The notes under the pieces were generated by a model. That model was not told the DNA's origin and made no database searches. It saw only the letters and a program-made list of their open reading frames with translations. Below, one piece after another: positions 21,256-35,436 of a stretch of 64,000 bases of DNA. The stretch is from Gonocerus acuteangulatus (lineage: Eukaryota; Arthropoda; Insecta; Hemiptera; Coreidae): the NCBI GenBank assembly GCA_946811695.1, contig OX328132.1, forward strand, positions 52,723,859-52,787,858, in the 5' to 3' direction. Numbering within the stretch: position 1 is the stretch's first letter; every line of letters begins with the position of its first letter. The position numbers and the translations under genes were made by a program.

Positions 21256-24190
21256 AAAATAAAGAGTGGTTCGCCTAATCAAATTACCGCGAATATAGGC
21301 CTGCTCAATGGCCTGTGTGCAGTATGTGATTCTGAAAAGGCCTAAAATATACATCATCGTCTTCTTGTTTAAAAAAAAACGCCTTTTAATTTAATATTTT
21401 CGACAAGCATACTCTTTACTTTGTAAAGTTGTCTAAAGTTTGCTCCCTTTAGGAAGGAAAGGGATCTGTAGATGGAAGTAACCTTTAGCAGTTAAGGGTC
21501 AATCCGTTCTGAGGATAAAATGATTAATTTTTCTTCAAACAGTCCTAGTTACCAAAACTTGCTCCATATCTGAGTACACCAATCCTATCCCTCAGGGTAT
21601 GCCTCTTCAGTCCCTATTTATATAAGATAATAAATCTGAAAATGTCTTCCGGTTTAGCACATTCTGAAGGAATGTAGCCACTGATGGTGGGGTCATGAGA
21701 GAAGGTTTCAAAAAGCTCAAGTTTCAAATTTATACTTGAGTTTTCTTTTTTTGGGTCAACACCATTTAAACGTAAGTCAGCTTTTTTTCTCTTTTACTAC
21801 CTATCAACTTCAAGAGTAATAGTGCGAGGGAAAATTCTTTTATCGATATTTTAGTCTCGTAAATCTTGAACAATTTTAGTTGTGAATAGGGACGAGATAT
21901 CTGTCAGGCAGGCGAATTGGTTTGGTTTTAAATGAGTTGCTCAACAGCTTTTTGAAAGAATCTCTTGATATTGTTATTTGTATTTGTATTCGAGACTTCG
22001 AATAAAAGCAGTCATTACTTGTAAGAACGAGTCCAGTACTGAATATAAATGTAATTTATATTAAGCCCACTCTGAGAGGTTATATGCTTTTGGTACTCAA
22101 TGCTACCTTCCCAGTCGAAGTTTAAGGATTCTTGTGGGCCGTCGGTAAGACGAAGTGTACACTGAAAGGGAGGAAATATTGGCTGAGTACACAGTAGAAC
22201 CCTTAGGCCGGCCTAGGGACGTACAGCAATGGACACAACCAACCTAATGGAGATCAAACACTTACTACTTTACCTTCTATTCACTATGTCAACAACGATC
22301 CAATTAAGATACCTTCATATCAATGAGTTTACACGTGTAAATGAATTGTTTTTGATCAAATAATATTATTCGTTTTAATATTTCTGACTTATAAAGTGCA
22401 TTTACATTTGATCGCTTTATAGATTTAATTCTCTTATGGATAAAAAATAGCTTCCTTATTAGCATTGGTCTTACGACTTCAAGTTGCTAGAACTCAAACT
22501 CACAGAAACTGTTTCATCTTAGCCTGGTGTAATGACCAACACTCTCGAAACTTGAGAAATTATAAGGACTAGTTTGTCCGAAAAAAACTCGAACTGACTA
22601 AATCGGCCTCCTACTCGACTTCCGGTTGTTCTTAAGAGAGGTTTTATGACAAAAGGCGAATAATACAGGCTCATTTCACCTCACTAGTAATTACAAACTC
22701 ATTCAATCCTAAAAGAAATAAAGTCGGTCACCGAGGAGCTCCATAGCTAAGCACTTTCCTCACAATTTGGGTAGTGTAGACTGCATTCCTGAAGTTCTCT
22801 CTTATATAAATATCCTGCAATAACTATCAGATGCAAACTCCCCCTAAGGAGGTGCAGGTTCGGGTCTCACCTGCAGCAGGTTGAGTTAGTTCATCTATGG
22901 GCTCGGAAGGTGGGGGGATGCAGCCTGGAAATAAAATAATAATAATAATATCAAACCACATAGCACAACCTTTGTGAATCTCAGGCATTAGCCTGACACA
23001 TCAGCAGAGCTATCATAACGTCTAACTGACCGCGAGAGTACTCTCAAGGACCTCCCACTTTGGCGAGGATCTGCAAATTTGAGAGAAATTTTGGATGGTA
23101 GTAGTACTCAAGGGCTAAAGGAGCTCGACGTCCATGTATATCGAACCTATATCTACTGTATGCAATGTCTACGGATCCCGAATCTGTAATTTGTCAGGAA
23201 AAAAATAAATTTTCTTATGTATTGATAAGGAAAGTTGGACGTATGTCTCGATCCCGATTGGCGGCATAAATGACTTCCCTTCCTCTCTCTAGGAAACACG
23301 GAATATGCTGAAAAGTATAATTAAATCCCTACGGAAAAGTTCCAAGATGTCTCCGCTCCTGTAAGACGGAGTTTTATTTTAATTATAAGGGCTATACGGA
23401 GTGTTTGTTGCTTTAAAGTTTAACAAAATGTTTAAATAATCCTCGAAGGTAAAAGCAAAGGCGGAGGTAACAAGGCGATGGGAAACTCCTCCCCCCCCCC
23501 CACAGCCCAATTACATTTACAATTTCCCCGGCTTAATTAGTATCAACTTAGATTTTCCATCAAACTTTTGACTCGAGCTGTTCGTGATGATTATTTTTTC
23601 AAAAGGTCTCATTTCAAGGACAGAAAGTTTTACAGAATAAGCACAAATAACTCTCTAACTGGCTAAACTTTCCTTCAGGCTTATAAGCACCATTGTACAA
23701 GCAACTCACAACAGTATTAACGGATACATAATCTGTAACTAAAAAAAAAAAAAAAAAAAAAAAAAATTCAACAATTATATTCTCTGAAACTAAGGAAGGA
23801 GCTTTTCGACTTTATCCAGACGTTTGATATTTTTGTGTTTCCTCACTCTGTGATCTACCAACGCCTATCGTATCTATTGTAGGGAGAAATCCCTACAATC
23901 ATCTATTGAATCTATTGAAAGTCGCAATCTGGAAGTGTAGTCCAAGTTTCAAAACTTACATTTACCCTTATGAGCTCTAGGATCTAAAAAATAGACAGAT
24001 TTCCATGACATTTGACATAAAAAAAAGACTTTGTCTAAGAAGAAAGTTCATGTCCCCATATCTTCGTAATATCGCGTTATGTTTTAACTATGCGAAGTCA
24101 AGAAGCAGAGGGAGTGGACTATTTGCGATTTCTTTTTATTATGGCAATTTCAGTGCCAAAAATATCGCCTTACTTTAAAATTTCAAGGAA
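21256..24190. other. Unassigned low-gene interval (~2.9 kb)
   Basis: I see no gene. Small items: a diverged end signature (agtcggtcaccgaggagctc) at 22726 followed by 'aagcactttcctcacaattt', matching the foldback at 10508; another near 22490-22530; C-run at 23489-23502; A-run at 23742-23766. Many short ORFs have no motif. Confidence 0.4.
22838..22955 (+). mobile_element. Possible truncated tRNA-SINE with AAT tail
   Basis: gcaggttcgggtctcacctgc resembles a T-arm with a B box, followed by a body and an (AAT)n tail at 22934-22955. No head or duplication seen. Confidence 0.35.
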
Positions 24191-24454
24191 GAATTGAATC
24201 CCCTCCATCTCGGAGAAATAACCTTCCCAACCTGCTTTATCACGGCGATGGAACCTTCACAACTTTCTGGAATGGAACCTTCACAACACTTGGGAATGGA
24301 TCATTCACCCCTCTGGGGAATGGAATCTTTAAAATTGTCGGGAATGGAACCTTCAGAACCAGGGGAATTGATCCTTCGCACTCCTGGGGTATGGAACCTT
24401 CACAACACTTGGGAATAGATCATTCACCCCCCTGGGGAATGGAATCTTTACAAT

Positions 24455-25330
24455 CTCACCTCAAACTTTACAACTGTGATCAAGCCAAGGGAAGTAGCGC
24501 TGGAGCACAAATTAACACCAAGCCGGGTGGATCGGTTCTGTTACACAGACGGCTCAAAAACCGAATCTGGCACAGGAGCTGGCGTGTGGATTCAGGGGTC
24601 CACACACAATGTTGCCTTGCCTCTGGGGAGGTATGCTACGGTGTTCCAAGCTGAAGTCACCGCCATCGTCGGCGCTTGCGCAGACCTTATGAATAGCGGC
24701 TCTCCATTAGACAGGCGCTTCACTATTTTCTCCGATAGCCAAGCGGCCATAAGAGCTCTATCCACGAATAGGATCAGGTCAAAGGTTGTACAGCAATGCA
24801 AAGACAGCTTAAACTTACTTGGACGACGTAACAAGGTCAGACTGGAGTGGGTCCCAGGCCACTCTGGTATCCAGGGTAATGAAAGAGCTGACGAGTTGGC
24901 CAATATTTTTGCAGCGACAATCCCCCTATCACCAGAACCTCAATGTGGGATTGCACCAGCTGTGGCCAGATTAAGCATTAGAAGGTGGGCGGAAGCTGAG
25001 CATAGGAGGAAGTGGTGCAGCAGCTCCACCCAGAGACAGGCGAAGCTGTTCCTTTCCTTTGTGGACAAGAAAAGGACGGAGACTCTCCTTAAGCTGTGCA
25101 GGTCCAAGGTAAGACTAGTAACAGCTCTTCTTACAGGTCACTGTAGAATGCACCGGCACTTCTATTCTATGGTGCTGACCAGGACTTCATGGTGCAGACT
25201 ATGCTTTGAAGACGACGAGACGCTGTACCACATCATATGCAGATGTCCAGCTCTTGTAGCAAAGAGATACCTGTATTTTGGTGCAGACTTCATAGATGAC
25301 CCTAGAAGGCTACCTGAATTGAACCTTTGA
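24455..25330 (+). CDS. C-terminal part of LINE ORF2: RNase H and zinc knuckle
   Basis: Open from the truncation to TGA at 25328-25330; counted from the first ATG (24476) it has 284 codons. RNase H type I residues are all present: D25 (YTDGSKTESG), E60 (FQAEVTAI), D87 (FSDSQAAI), H129 (WVPGHSGIQGN) and D139 (ERADELA). The C-terminal part holds WCRLCFEDDETLYHIICRCP, a C-X2-C...H-X4-C zinc knuckle. RNase H removes element RNA from the first cDNA strand. The RT and ORF1 are absent, so the fragment cannot move by itself. No frameshift or stop is seen. I-clade placement rests on RNase H plus the TAA tail. Confidence 0.88.
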   Translation, partial: LTSNFTTVIKPREVALEHKLTPSRVDRFCYTDGSKTESGTGAGVWIQGSTHNVALPLGRYATVFQAEVTAIVGACADLMNSGSPLDRRFTIFSDSQAAIRALSTNRIRSKVVQQCKDSLNLLGRRNKVRLEWVPGHSGIQGNERADELANIFAATIPLSPEPQCGIAPAVARLSIRRWAEAEHRRKWCSSSTQRQAKLFLSFVDKKRTETLLKLCRSKVRLVTALLTGHCRMHRHFYSMVLTRTSWCRLCFEDDETLYHIICRCPALVAKRYLYFGADFIDDPRRLPELNL

Positions 25331-25462
25331 ACTCTATTAAGGTTCATCTCGGATACGGCGCTGTTGGTGTAACAGGCTGGCTTGTCGGGTGGCACAATAG
25401 GCCTTTTGGCCTCGGTGCAGTTCCCTCTATGTGGACACCCGTTTTAATAATAATAATAATAA
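24455..25462 (+). mobile_element. I-type non-LTR retrotransposon, 5'-truncated, TAA tail
   Basis: The 7-bp duplication TTACAAT at 24448-24454 and 25463-25469 joins the minisatellite unit precisely if the insert is removed. The 3' end is (TAA)n (25445-25462), the tail typical of I-clade elements. The coding part is undamaged, so the insertion is recent. Confidence 0.88.
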
Positions 25463-25720
25463 TTACAATTCTCGGGAATGGAACCTTCAGAGCCGCGGGC
25501 ATTGATCCTTCGCACTCCTGGGGTATGGAACCTTCACAACACTTGGGAATAGATCATTCGATCATTAACCCCCCCCCCCCCCCCCCCCGGACAAACGAAT
25601 CTTCACAATTCACGGGAATGAATCTTTCACAAACCTCGGAAATTGAACCTTCACTCCTCTTTGATATTAAACCTTCAGTAACATCGGAAAGGCTCGAAAA
25701 TGGAATCTTTAAGTCCCCTG

Positions 25721-26411
25721 GGATTGTCATAAAAAGAACTCATATACATATATTTATACAATGATTTATTTATAATATATAAGTATTATCGCAACTTGTA
25801 TTGTCGGTATATTTAGCTGCTGTTGTTTTATTTAATTGTTCATGAATATGAATGACAGAAATGTATTGTATTCGGCTATTGTAGTAAACAACAAATATTG
25901 TTATAAACATGCTTCAGGCAACAAGGTTAAGTTTAGCATTATAATTTGCTAACCTCGATCCGGTTTAGGGAATTAAGACTCACTAAATGTCGTTCATAGT
26001 CGGCTAAAAAAAAAATCTGATAAAACGAATATGGCAGCTGATAACAATTCAACATTCTACTTCCTCATCTCATGAGAACAGACACTTCATTCTTCACTTT
26101 TAATAAATAACCATGAGAAGGGAAGGGGTAGAAAATTGTTTTCGAACGCTCGATTAATTTTCAATAAGCAGATAAAGATGATGGGTAAGACAGCTTCCCG
26201 GATCTCCTTCCCCCTTCCAGACAAGTCCCTTCAACACGGAAAACAAAATCTATACTCAGCCCATTCAACGCTTCAATGAAACTCTAACGAGGAAAACATC
26301 TTCATCTTAACAATCATAACTTTTCACTTTTTTCCCGCCTTGTCGTAGCATGTTCTTCATAATAATTTTAAAAGTATATAGTTTGTTTTTAAAACGTAAA
26401 AGCGCTTGTTA
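25721..26411. other. Unassigned AT-rich sequence
   Basis: Nothing recognisable apart from short A-runs. Confidence 0.35.
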
Positions 26412-27172
26412 AAAAAGTCGACTCGCAGGAACTGCGTCATCTTAGTGCGGTTTCGTTCATATTTTTAGTGTAATTTTGAAGACATAGAATAGAAACAGTT
26501 ATTACTATGTTTAGATCAATCGCTTTTATGTTCTTCTGCTACAAATTTTAAAAAAATAATTAATATTACTACTACATATTTAGTCGCAGAGATCTGTGGT
26601 ATTAAAAGTCCAATGTTTAAGATCCAATATTTGAAAAAACAAACTTTAAGTGACAAGTTTACGAGAGAAGGTGAAATATTGAAGGTATGATATTGACGTT
26701 GAAGACATTGTGGCCAAACTTCCATACCCTACTATTGCTAGTGGATCTGCTTGACAGTTACAACGTTTATCGGTTCGACTGGATTTTTCAGCATATTGGG
26801 CGTAACATAATATCAATAATAGTTTTTTTTTATTATGCTTACATCCTTTTCCTGTATTTATTAAACTTACAATTAATTACAATATTACTGAATACAATTT
26901 TTTTCTGGACTGCTGTATTGTTTTTACGTGGTCAGAGGTACAACACCCCATGGTCAAAGGTACAACTACATGTTATACCTTTGACCACTGTTCGATTATT
27001 TTTTTAAAAATTAATTAAAAATATTAAATGTAAAGCTAGAACCTTGAAAAAATTAAATATGATAAGCAATAGAATACTAATTACAATGAAATAAAAAAAA
27101 AATGAATTTAGCGTTAATATTCAAGCTAAAAAAACTTTAATTTTGCAAAGTGGTCAAAGGTATAACACCTTC

Positions 27173-27236
<64 letters not shown>
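26412..27236 (-). mobile_element. Family B end fragment, preceded by a family A end signature
   Basis: 26412-26500 starts with 'agtcgactcgcaggaactgc', the family A end. 26580-27170 is a reverse copy of 37550-38110, for example 'atggatcttaaacattgga'-type text reversed and the 26935-26995 motif cluster (ggtcagaggtacaacacc, ggtcaaaggtacaac, ttatacctttgaccac). At 27152 comes gtggtcaaaggtataacacc, then a (TA)n tract 27175-27236. Confidence 0.65.
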
Positions 27237-27242
<6 letters not shown>

Positions 27243-27419
27243 GTTAATTAAACAGCTAGCATGGTAAAGTAATGCGCGAGCGGTTTCCATCATGATCGCG
27301 AAGAAGAAGGGGGGGAGGTTTTTAGTCGGTTGGAGTCCGACACTACTTGATTTTCTCCTCGCCAGGTGTCCATGATGGATTTTCCTCCTGCCTTAATAAA
27401 AAAAAAAAAAAAAAAAAAG
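27237..27419. other. Short unassigned sequence with A-run
   Basis: A-run at 27398-27417; otherwise nothing. Confidence 0.3.
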
Positions 27420-27467
<48 letters not shown>

Positions 27468-27582
27468 AATTTGAACCCCCGTTATTTTCGTTCTCTAGAG
27501 GGTGTGAAGGTAAAATTTTCTAGTTGGCACTTTCGGATTGCATCATGAGGTCAACCTTATAAGCGAGGTTGCTCCCTATGTT
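27420..27582 (-). mobile_element. Family A 5'-end fragment
   Basis: (TA)n/(CA)n followed by 'aaatttgaacccccgttatt', 'ggcactttcggattg' and 'aaccttataagcgaggttgc', matching the initiating end of family A but cut off before the hairpin closes. Confidence 0.75.
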
Positions 27583-28270
27583 TACCAAATCCCATATCAA
27601 ACCCCTTTGTACAACACAAAGAAACCATCATTATTAACGAACGAAACAAGAAAAACTTCAAATCTCTGAATGCCTACTCATCTTAAATACCAACAATAAA
27701 AATTACAAAATCGACGAACAAGGCACATATCCCATGCACTCCAATAATAATAACACCTCTTCTCATTTTACTGTCTTACATCTTTGATCTTCCTCGACCT
27801 CCCCCACCCCTTTTTTGGTGTCTAGTTACATTTGCCCTGTAAGAATCCAGCTTCTGGTCACTTAACTGCTAACTTCGGTCTTTCTTTACCCCCGGCACTC
27901 ATTAGTATGTAGTATCTTAGTAATTATTAAAGATTAAAAATATTATTATTGTCTGGTCATTTTTACCTATGTTATTTTAATTTTTTTATGTTTTTGATTA
28001 TCTGCCAATACTCTTAACTATGTTCTAGGAAAACAACTATTGTTCACTTACCTTTTTATTATGTTGTGTTACTTGTTGGTGTTAACAACAAAATGTTCTT
28101 ATTAGAGATTTGTATTTGTAGATCTACCAGATTTATTTATTGGTTTAACTATTCTGTGTAGTAATTCCGGATTTTTGTTTTGTCTTTTAGATGACGAAGG
28201 CTACCAAGGAGTAGCCGAAACGTCCTTAGTACAGTTTTTTTTTACAAAAATCGTGTTGATGTTTTTCTAG
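27583..28270 (+). mobile_element. Degenerate PLE-like 3' region
   Basis: It ends in a hammerhead-like motif and 'ttagtacagttttttt', the same layout as the PLE at 5151-5482. Short coding-like text near 27620-27720 is broken by stops and could be the end of a GIY-YIG frame, which I cannot confirm. Confidence 0.45.
28191..28225 (+). ncRNA. Hammerhead-like motif with covarying stem II
   Basis: AUGACGA, an extra A, stem GGCUAC-CAAGGA-GUAGCC, GAAA, CGUCC. Compared with 5372, two stem pairs changed on both sides (U-A to A-U, G-C to C-G) and pairing is retained. The first C of CUGANGA is A here, so this copy may be inactive. Confidence 0.5.
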
Positions 28271-28640
28271 CTGAATCCCAACTATTCCCTGACTGCGTAA
28301 ATGTGTGGGTTGTACTTAGCTCGGGAGTCTACCAATATTTCTTCAGTTTTTTTCCCCTAACCCATGAAAACTTAGAAGCAAAAAAAAAAAATAAAAGAAG
28401 AGATGAAAGAAAAACTGCGCGAGTGCAACTTGAAGTTAAGCACTGCGGGGTAAAGTTTTTTTTTAAAGGACTGCCTTATATTGTGCTGAAGCACATTTGA
28501 AGGCTTGTAGCAAAATGAAGAATTGTGGGTAATATAAAGTCAGCCGCAGCTGTGGGTGAGGGGTTATTACTGAACGACTGGGAAATCGTTAGTATTTTAT
28601 TTTGTATTATTACTATTATATGTAGTATTGTATTTCTTCA
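28271..28640. other. Unassigned sequence
   Basis: No gene supported; short frames only. Confidence 0.3.
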
Positions 28641-28760
28641 GCGGGAGGCTATTTATATCTAGGCCAAGTTCCTGGAAGAAAGTGTTGGTCTCCATCGGTA
28701 TGGATCCTCGAGCTCCGAACCATAGTCCGTTAACAAGGTATTTTCTTTTACCGTATCGCT
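28641..28760 (-). pseudogene. Retroelement protein fragment (NGLWFGARGSIP motif)
   Basis: The minus frame reads ERYGKRKYLVNGLWFGARGS, then IPMETNTFFQELGLDI, then NSLPLKKYN. The segment 'YLVNG.W.GARG.IP..T..F' is one I associate with C-terminal parts of reverse-transcriptase-bearing elements, but I cannot name the clade. There is no RT nearby. It is flanked by stops and unrelated sequence. Confidence 0.4.
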
Positions 28761-30932
28761 CTCAAAACATTTCAGAGAAGAACATGACGTATACCTCGTA
28801 AATAGATATTTTTTTATCGATTGATTGCACTTGCTTGCTCAAAGCGATTTGTTTCGAACCTCTCAATAGCGCAAGGATATAAGGGAGTTTGCTTTTTTTT
28901 TTAATACGGCAATATCGGCACATCTAGAGGACCCTTCATCGCCGATACAGTAAACGTCTTCGAAGCAGCGATAGTTTGATTTCACCAGCGAATAATCGCA
29001 TCTGTGCGATCGGGGGGGGGGGGGGGGAAGGAAACGTGCGAAAACATTTTGAAAAAAATACTCTATTCTGGCAGAGTATTTTGAAAAGTTCTTATGTTAC
29101 AAGTTAGCAAATATTTTGCTAACTTATAACCTTAATGCATACAGGTCTGTCTGTTCGTTCCATTGTATAGGAGTGCCTTAGTAAACTCTGTCGTCAAAAT
29201 AACTTGTTCTCGTCTTGTTCGGTTTTCTTTCGGCCAGGATCATGGTGTATTTTCAATTTGCTGCAGTTTTTTTTCAGAATTATTTCATTCTGTCTGCCAG
29301 TCCTTTAATGTATTTTTTCGGCAAATTAGCATAAGTCAGATGATTTCATTTTGTTCAGATCAGGTAGGACGTTTGAAATCATGACGTGAACAGATTAAAT
29401 CTAACACCTGGCATACGTAAAATAAGGAAAGGCGCTAAGGTGACGTAGCTCCTACGATTTGGACTCTTATCACTGTCTTCTGTGCGAAAATGTTCGAGAG
29501 ATTTTTTTTTTAAATTGAGTAAAAGAGAGATGGCTACCCTAGAGAGAGAAAGAAGCTGCATTCTTCTTCATTAGCCCTTGATTGGCCTTGCTTCCAATAT
29601 CCCCGAACCCCTCCTCACTCCACCCCCCCCCCCCCCAGCCACTGACACTCCGTTTTAAAATTAACCCTGAGCCTCGGCAACAGTAATCAAAATCTTGTTA
29701 AGCCTGATTCAAATTACATGCCTTCTCAATTCTTTAATTATAAGATTACTCGGACCCGGTTTGCAGGAAAAAGAATTTCCCAATAATTTAAATTTAATAA
29801 GCTGATAGTCGGAAAAATCCTTTTAAACAAATCCAAATCGCAGGAATTGCTTCATCTTAACGCTTTTATAATATAATCCTTATTCTTGGTAAGATTTTTA
29901 GAGTTTAAAATGTGAATCTATTCGTTCAAAATTCTTGATTTTTTGTGGGAACGTTACAGTAGAAAAATAATTTTCCTGTAAATCAGAATTATACACCAAC
30001 TACACAGAAGACGCCTGAACAGCAAAGAAAATTTACAGAAGCCAACTGGAAGCGGAAGTGACTCAATCTCTTCCTACTTCATTTCCGCTCGTTTTCAGCT
30101 TTTGAACACTGCTTTCATTACGCGGGCGTTGCGCGCGTTACGCAGATTCATTTGGCCAGTGGTGTACGCCTCACGTGGACCTCATTTCATATTTCTCTTC
30201 GTCCCTTTGCTCATTGTTGAACTTAGTCCTAATAAAGGAGACAGGAACAACTTATGTATCACTTACTATCTAGTGGTGAACTGGGGGAACTACTAGAAAA
30301 ACAAGAAATACCCCTAGTTAGATCAGGAATTCAGTTTTTTTTTTGTTTTTTTTAGAAAACATTGCGTCATTGTCAGCCCGCACCAGAGCGGGATTAGCAT
30401 TGGGAGAGCGTCTTTGCCAGCCCGTACTAGTGCGGGAGCAGCGGTGAATAGGTTAAGAGAAGCTTTGTAACAAATGGGAATAAAAAACAGCAGCAATAAA
30501 AAAAAAACGAAGGAAACTTGATATATAGAAATCGAAACCTACATTTTCGAAATATTAAACACAATTTTCTCCACCTGAGATTCTTTAATCAAATATTTCA
30601 TAAGAGGCTATTTTCTAGAACATTTATCAGACATTCTAATGGTTGCCAACCACTTACAACAATTTCGCAAAGAGATTTATGAAAAGATTATACGGAAAGT
30701 CTAGAATATCTGCTAATTTTTTATATTACTTTCTCTGCTCCTGGGGTAACCAAAATTTACGTATCTATGTGTCCCCTTTCGGAGTAACCGACCCTGAAAT
30801 TCAATTTTTCCACATTTCTCCAAACCAGTAAAATATATTACTTGAAACAGGTTCCATTCGATTCACCCCTTTCAATAAAGTATAAAAACCTGATAGCCTT
30901 TAAACACAAAGTGTCGTATATGTATATACAGG
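28761..30932. other. Mostly unassigned, with scattered repeat scraps
   Basis: 28895-28990 weakly resembles reversed SINE family 1 (cggcacatctag, atttcaccagcga). G-run at 29011-29026. Diverged family A end signatures occur at 29432-29462 (gacgtagctcctacg) and 29828-29850 (atcgcaggaattgcttc). 30370-30450 has two copies of a hairpin-forming 'cagcccg(c/t)ac...gcggga' unit. No gene was recognised. Confidence 0.4.
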
Positions 30933-31215
30933 GTGGTCCCGAAGGAAATCGCCATACTTGAGGGGTGTGTACTCCGACTAAAGTGTAGTTTAATGCCACC
31001 AAGGAGAAATTTTTACTTGCATTATTTCCCTAGATATTAGTGTTGCTGTGGGTTTTTTTCTAAACGCTAGTTTTTGACCATTTTTGCGCTATTTGTGGCT
31101 CACGCCAAGGGAAAATTTATTTCTGATGACACTTTCAAAATCTGCAATACATATCCTATAAGACCTCATGTCCTTTGTGAAAAAACTCTCAAACCAAATT
31201 CACAGCAGCCACCCA
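30933..31215 (+). mobile_element. Mariner-like terminal fragment
   Basis: It begins tatacagggtggtcccgaag, the style of many mariner/Tc1 termini flanked by TA. The interior (31060-31215: ctagtttttgaccatttttg ... ctcaaaccaaattcacagca) is shared, reversed, with 36115-36262. No transposase codons remain and the other end is missing. Confidence 0.4.
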
Positions 31216-31283
31216 AACAAATAACTTACCACGAAATAAAGGTTTTTCATTTTTAGTGTGTCTCGGACCGCACAAACATTTTT

Positions 31284-31444
31284 TAGCGCGGTTCCTCCCT
31301 CCCCCATAGGGAGGAACCCCGCTTATAAGGTTGATACAATGAAACAATCCGGAAGTGCCGACAAGAAAATTTCGCGTTTCAGAACCCCTAGAGACCGAAA
31401 GTAACGGTGGTTCAAATTTGTATATATATATATATATATGTATA

Positions 31445-31501
<57 letters not shown>

Positions 31502-31669
31502 CTGTTCACTCATTTCTGGCTTCCCTGATGGTCCGATTTTGATGAAATTTGGTACAAAAATCTGTCGTCCAATTTGAAAGGTCAAGTTCGTTAACCAGCA
31601 AAATCCGCCCACTGGAAGATGGCGTTTGGGGCGAAATTCGCGCAAAAAAAATCGTAACGCTTACGTTTT
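31284..31669 (+). mobile_element. Family A, truncated copy 4
   Basis: Complete 5' end (hairpin 31284-31325, (TA)n 31420-31496, 'gttaaccagcaaaatccgcc') cut exactly where copy 5 begins, at 'cttacgtttt|tagcgcgg'. Confidence 0.8.
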
Positions 31670-33144
<1,475 letters not shown>

Positions 33145-34197
33145 TTGTCTGTTCGCTCATTTCTGGCTTCCCTAATGGTCCGATTGTGATGAAATTTGGT
33201 ACAAAAATCCGTCGTCCAATTTAAAAGGTCAAGTTCGTGAACCAGCAGAATCCGCCATTCATTAATAGTTCATAAGCTTGTAAGTACTCGTTTTATAGGC
33301 TTCTTGGGCTAGGAAAACGAATGAAACCATTTTCAAGGCGATAGCTTCAACCGTTTTCGAGAAAACTGAAAAAATAATTTTTGAATGCCGTTTTTGGTTT
33401 GGGTACTTAGAATCATGGGATTCAGTTGAAACATTTACTGCATCTTCTACTTTCATTAAAACTAATATGTTGAAATTTTGGTTGCGTTTGGAGTTAAGGA
33501 AGGGTTAGAATAAAATATTTTATTAACAGACATAAAAAAGTTTTGGTAACTTTGTATACTTTCCCTAATATCTCGAAAAAGGTTAAGAATCTTGGGAAAC
33601 GGAAGAATACCATTGGAAAGCGTACTAAATTCTCTACAAAAAAGGTTCTAATGAAAGTTTCGATTAGGCGATGTCAATCGGAGAAATAAGTGCTTAAAAC
33701 TTTAAAGTAATTGATTTCGCTTATTCGAACTGTTCTTTTTGTCTTTGATTTTGATACTTAAAATTATGGGATTCAGTTGAAACATTTTCTGCATGTTTGA
33801 ATTTCATCAACACTAATATGTTAAAATTTCCGTTACGTTTGTAGCTAAGGAAGGATTAGAATAAAATATTTTATTAACCGACATGAAATATTTTGGGAAC
33901 TTCGTATACATTCCCTGATATCTCGAAGACGGTTAGGAATATTGGTAAACGGAGGGTTACCATGCGAAATCTTCCTAAATGTTCTACAAAAAAGATTCTG
34001 AAACAATTTTTGATTAGGCTATGTCAATCGGAGAAATAAGTGCTTAAACTTTGAAGTAATTGATTTCGTTTATTCGAACGGTTCTTCTTGTTTGTTTTTA
34101 TTCCTTTTTGTTTTTTCATTGGTTATAGTAGGATAATGTATTTGACAATAAAACAGATTAATTAAAATAAGAAAAGCAATTCATTGTTAAAAATATA

Positions 34198-34290
34198 TCA
34201 GGCTGTACCGTATGAAATGTCAGTTTTGGATTTGTCGATTTCCTTCAAATGTCTTGAAACTGTCGAGGCTCCTATTCCGAGTTCTTTGGT
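34198..34290 (-). pseudogene. Helix-turn-helix fragment, second copy
   Basis: Reads TKELGIGASTVSRHLKEI, then DKSKTDISYGTA and stop, the counterpart of 15812-15904. The helix spacing fits a transposase DNA-binding helix-turn-helix. Isolated, with no start codon or catalytic part. Confidence 0.4.
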
Positions 34291-35436
34291 ATATTCCCTA
34301 GTGTTTTTAATTGCTTATAGTAGTCAAATGTATTTGTCAATAAAACAGGATACGTATAATTAGAATCAATATTTTGTTTGTTAGAATTCGAAGATGCCGT
34401 ATGAATATCTAGATTACAGTACTGGTGTTGATTTCGTTCTTTAGAATTATTCTTGGTATTCCCTATTTTCATCTGTTACCCATATTTTTTTATTGTTAGT
34501 AGGTTTTTCTTATTGATTAGAGAATATAAATCTATTTGGCTATAAAACAGGATACGTAAAATTAGTGACAATATTTCGGAGATTTCTGAGCGAAATACTT
34601 TTAAGATTTTCTACCACCACGAACGGCTTTTTTCCTCTATTTTTATCCACTAGATAGGCTTTATTTTGCATATTATTCTATATAAGTTTTATTCAGCAGG
34701 GGATTCTGATGAAATGTCGTGTTTTTGCTGTGGATTTTAAATACGATGTATCTAAGATTGGATAACATTAGCGAGTCTACATAGTTAAGAACCGACGACG
34801 GAGGATTACTTCTTGCTATGATTTAGTCTACATATGTATATTAAGTCCTAAATCCAAAAAATAAACTTACACAACGGTTAGATACTATGAGCGAATATGG
34901 CGGTTCAATGCCCGTAGAAGCAGAAGGTCCGCAGGAAATTTACCTGCTAAGAGTTAATCCTCAAGAGCTGTAAATATACCCCACGTATCTGCCGACACAA
35001 ATACAAAGCCTAGGCGGAGAGCACCCCAAAAACACAGATCCAAACATAGGTTATATACTAAATATTCATAAAGACTACTTAGTTGTAAACCGATTCATCA
35101 ATTAGCAATCAATAGTTTTCAACAAATGTTATATACTAAATATTGATAAAAAGTATTTAATTAGAAAAAAAACAATATTCCACAAGACTTGTTTTTGGTC
35201 CATTTGTGTCTACTCCATAGACTTAATTAGGTATATTATTCTATTGTAGTTGGGCAACTAAACTTTGTTTTATTTTGTTAAATAAAGTTTTTTTTTCTTG
35301 ACTTGTTATTCGTCAAGACTTTTATTTGTCCTTGTGTATTTACTAGATAGGTTTTATTCGGCATATTATTCTATATAGGCTATATTAGGCAGGGTATTCT
35401 ACTCAATCTTGTGTACTTCTTCTTGATGCTTCTGTA

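Larger units (their letters stand above)
24194..25720 (+). repeat. Minisatellite of ~30-bp units (GGAATGGAACCTTCACAAC-like), interrupted
   Basis: About nine units from 24230 to 24447 alternate 'gggaatggaaccttcacaac', 'ggaattgatccttcgcactc' and 'ggaatagatcattcaccccc'. The array resumes at 25472 with the same unit types and decays towards 25720. A higher-order pattern of three or four units seems present. The I-type LINE at 24455-25462 split it. A C-run occurs at 25569-25588. Confidence 0.85.
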
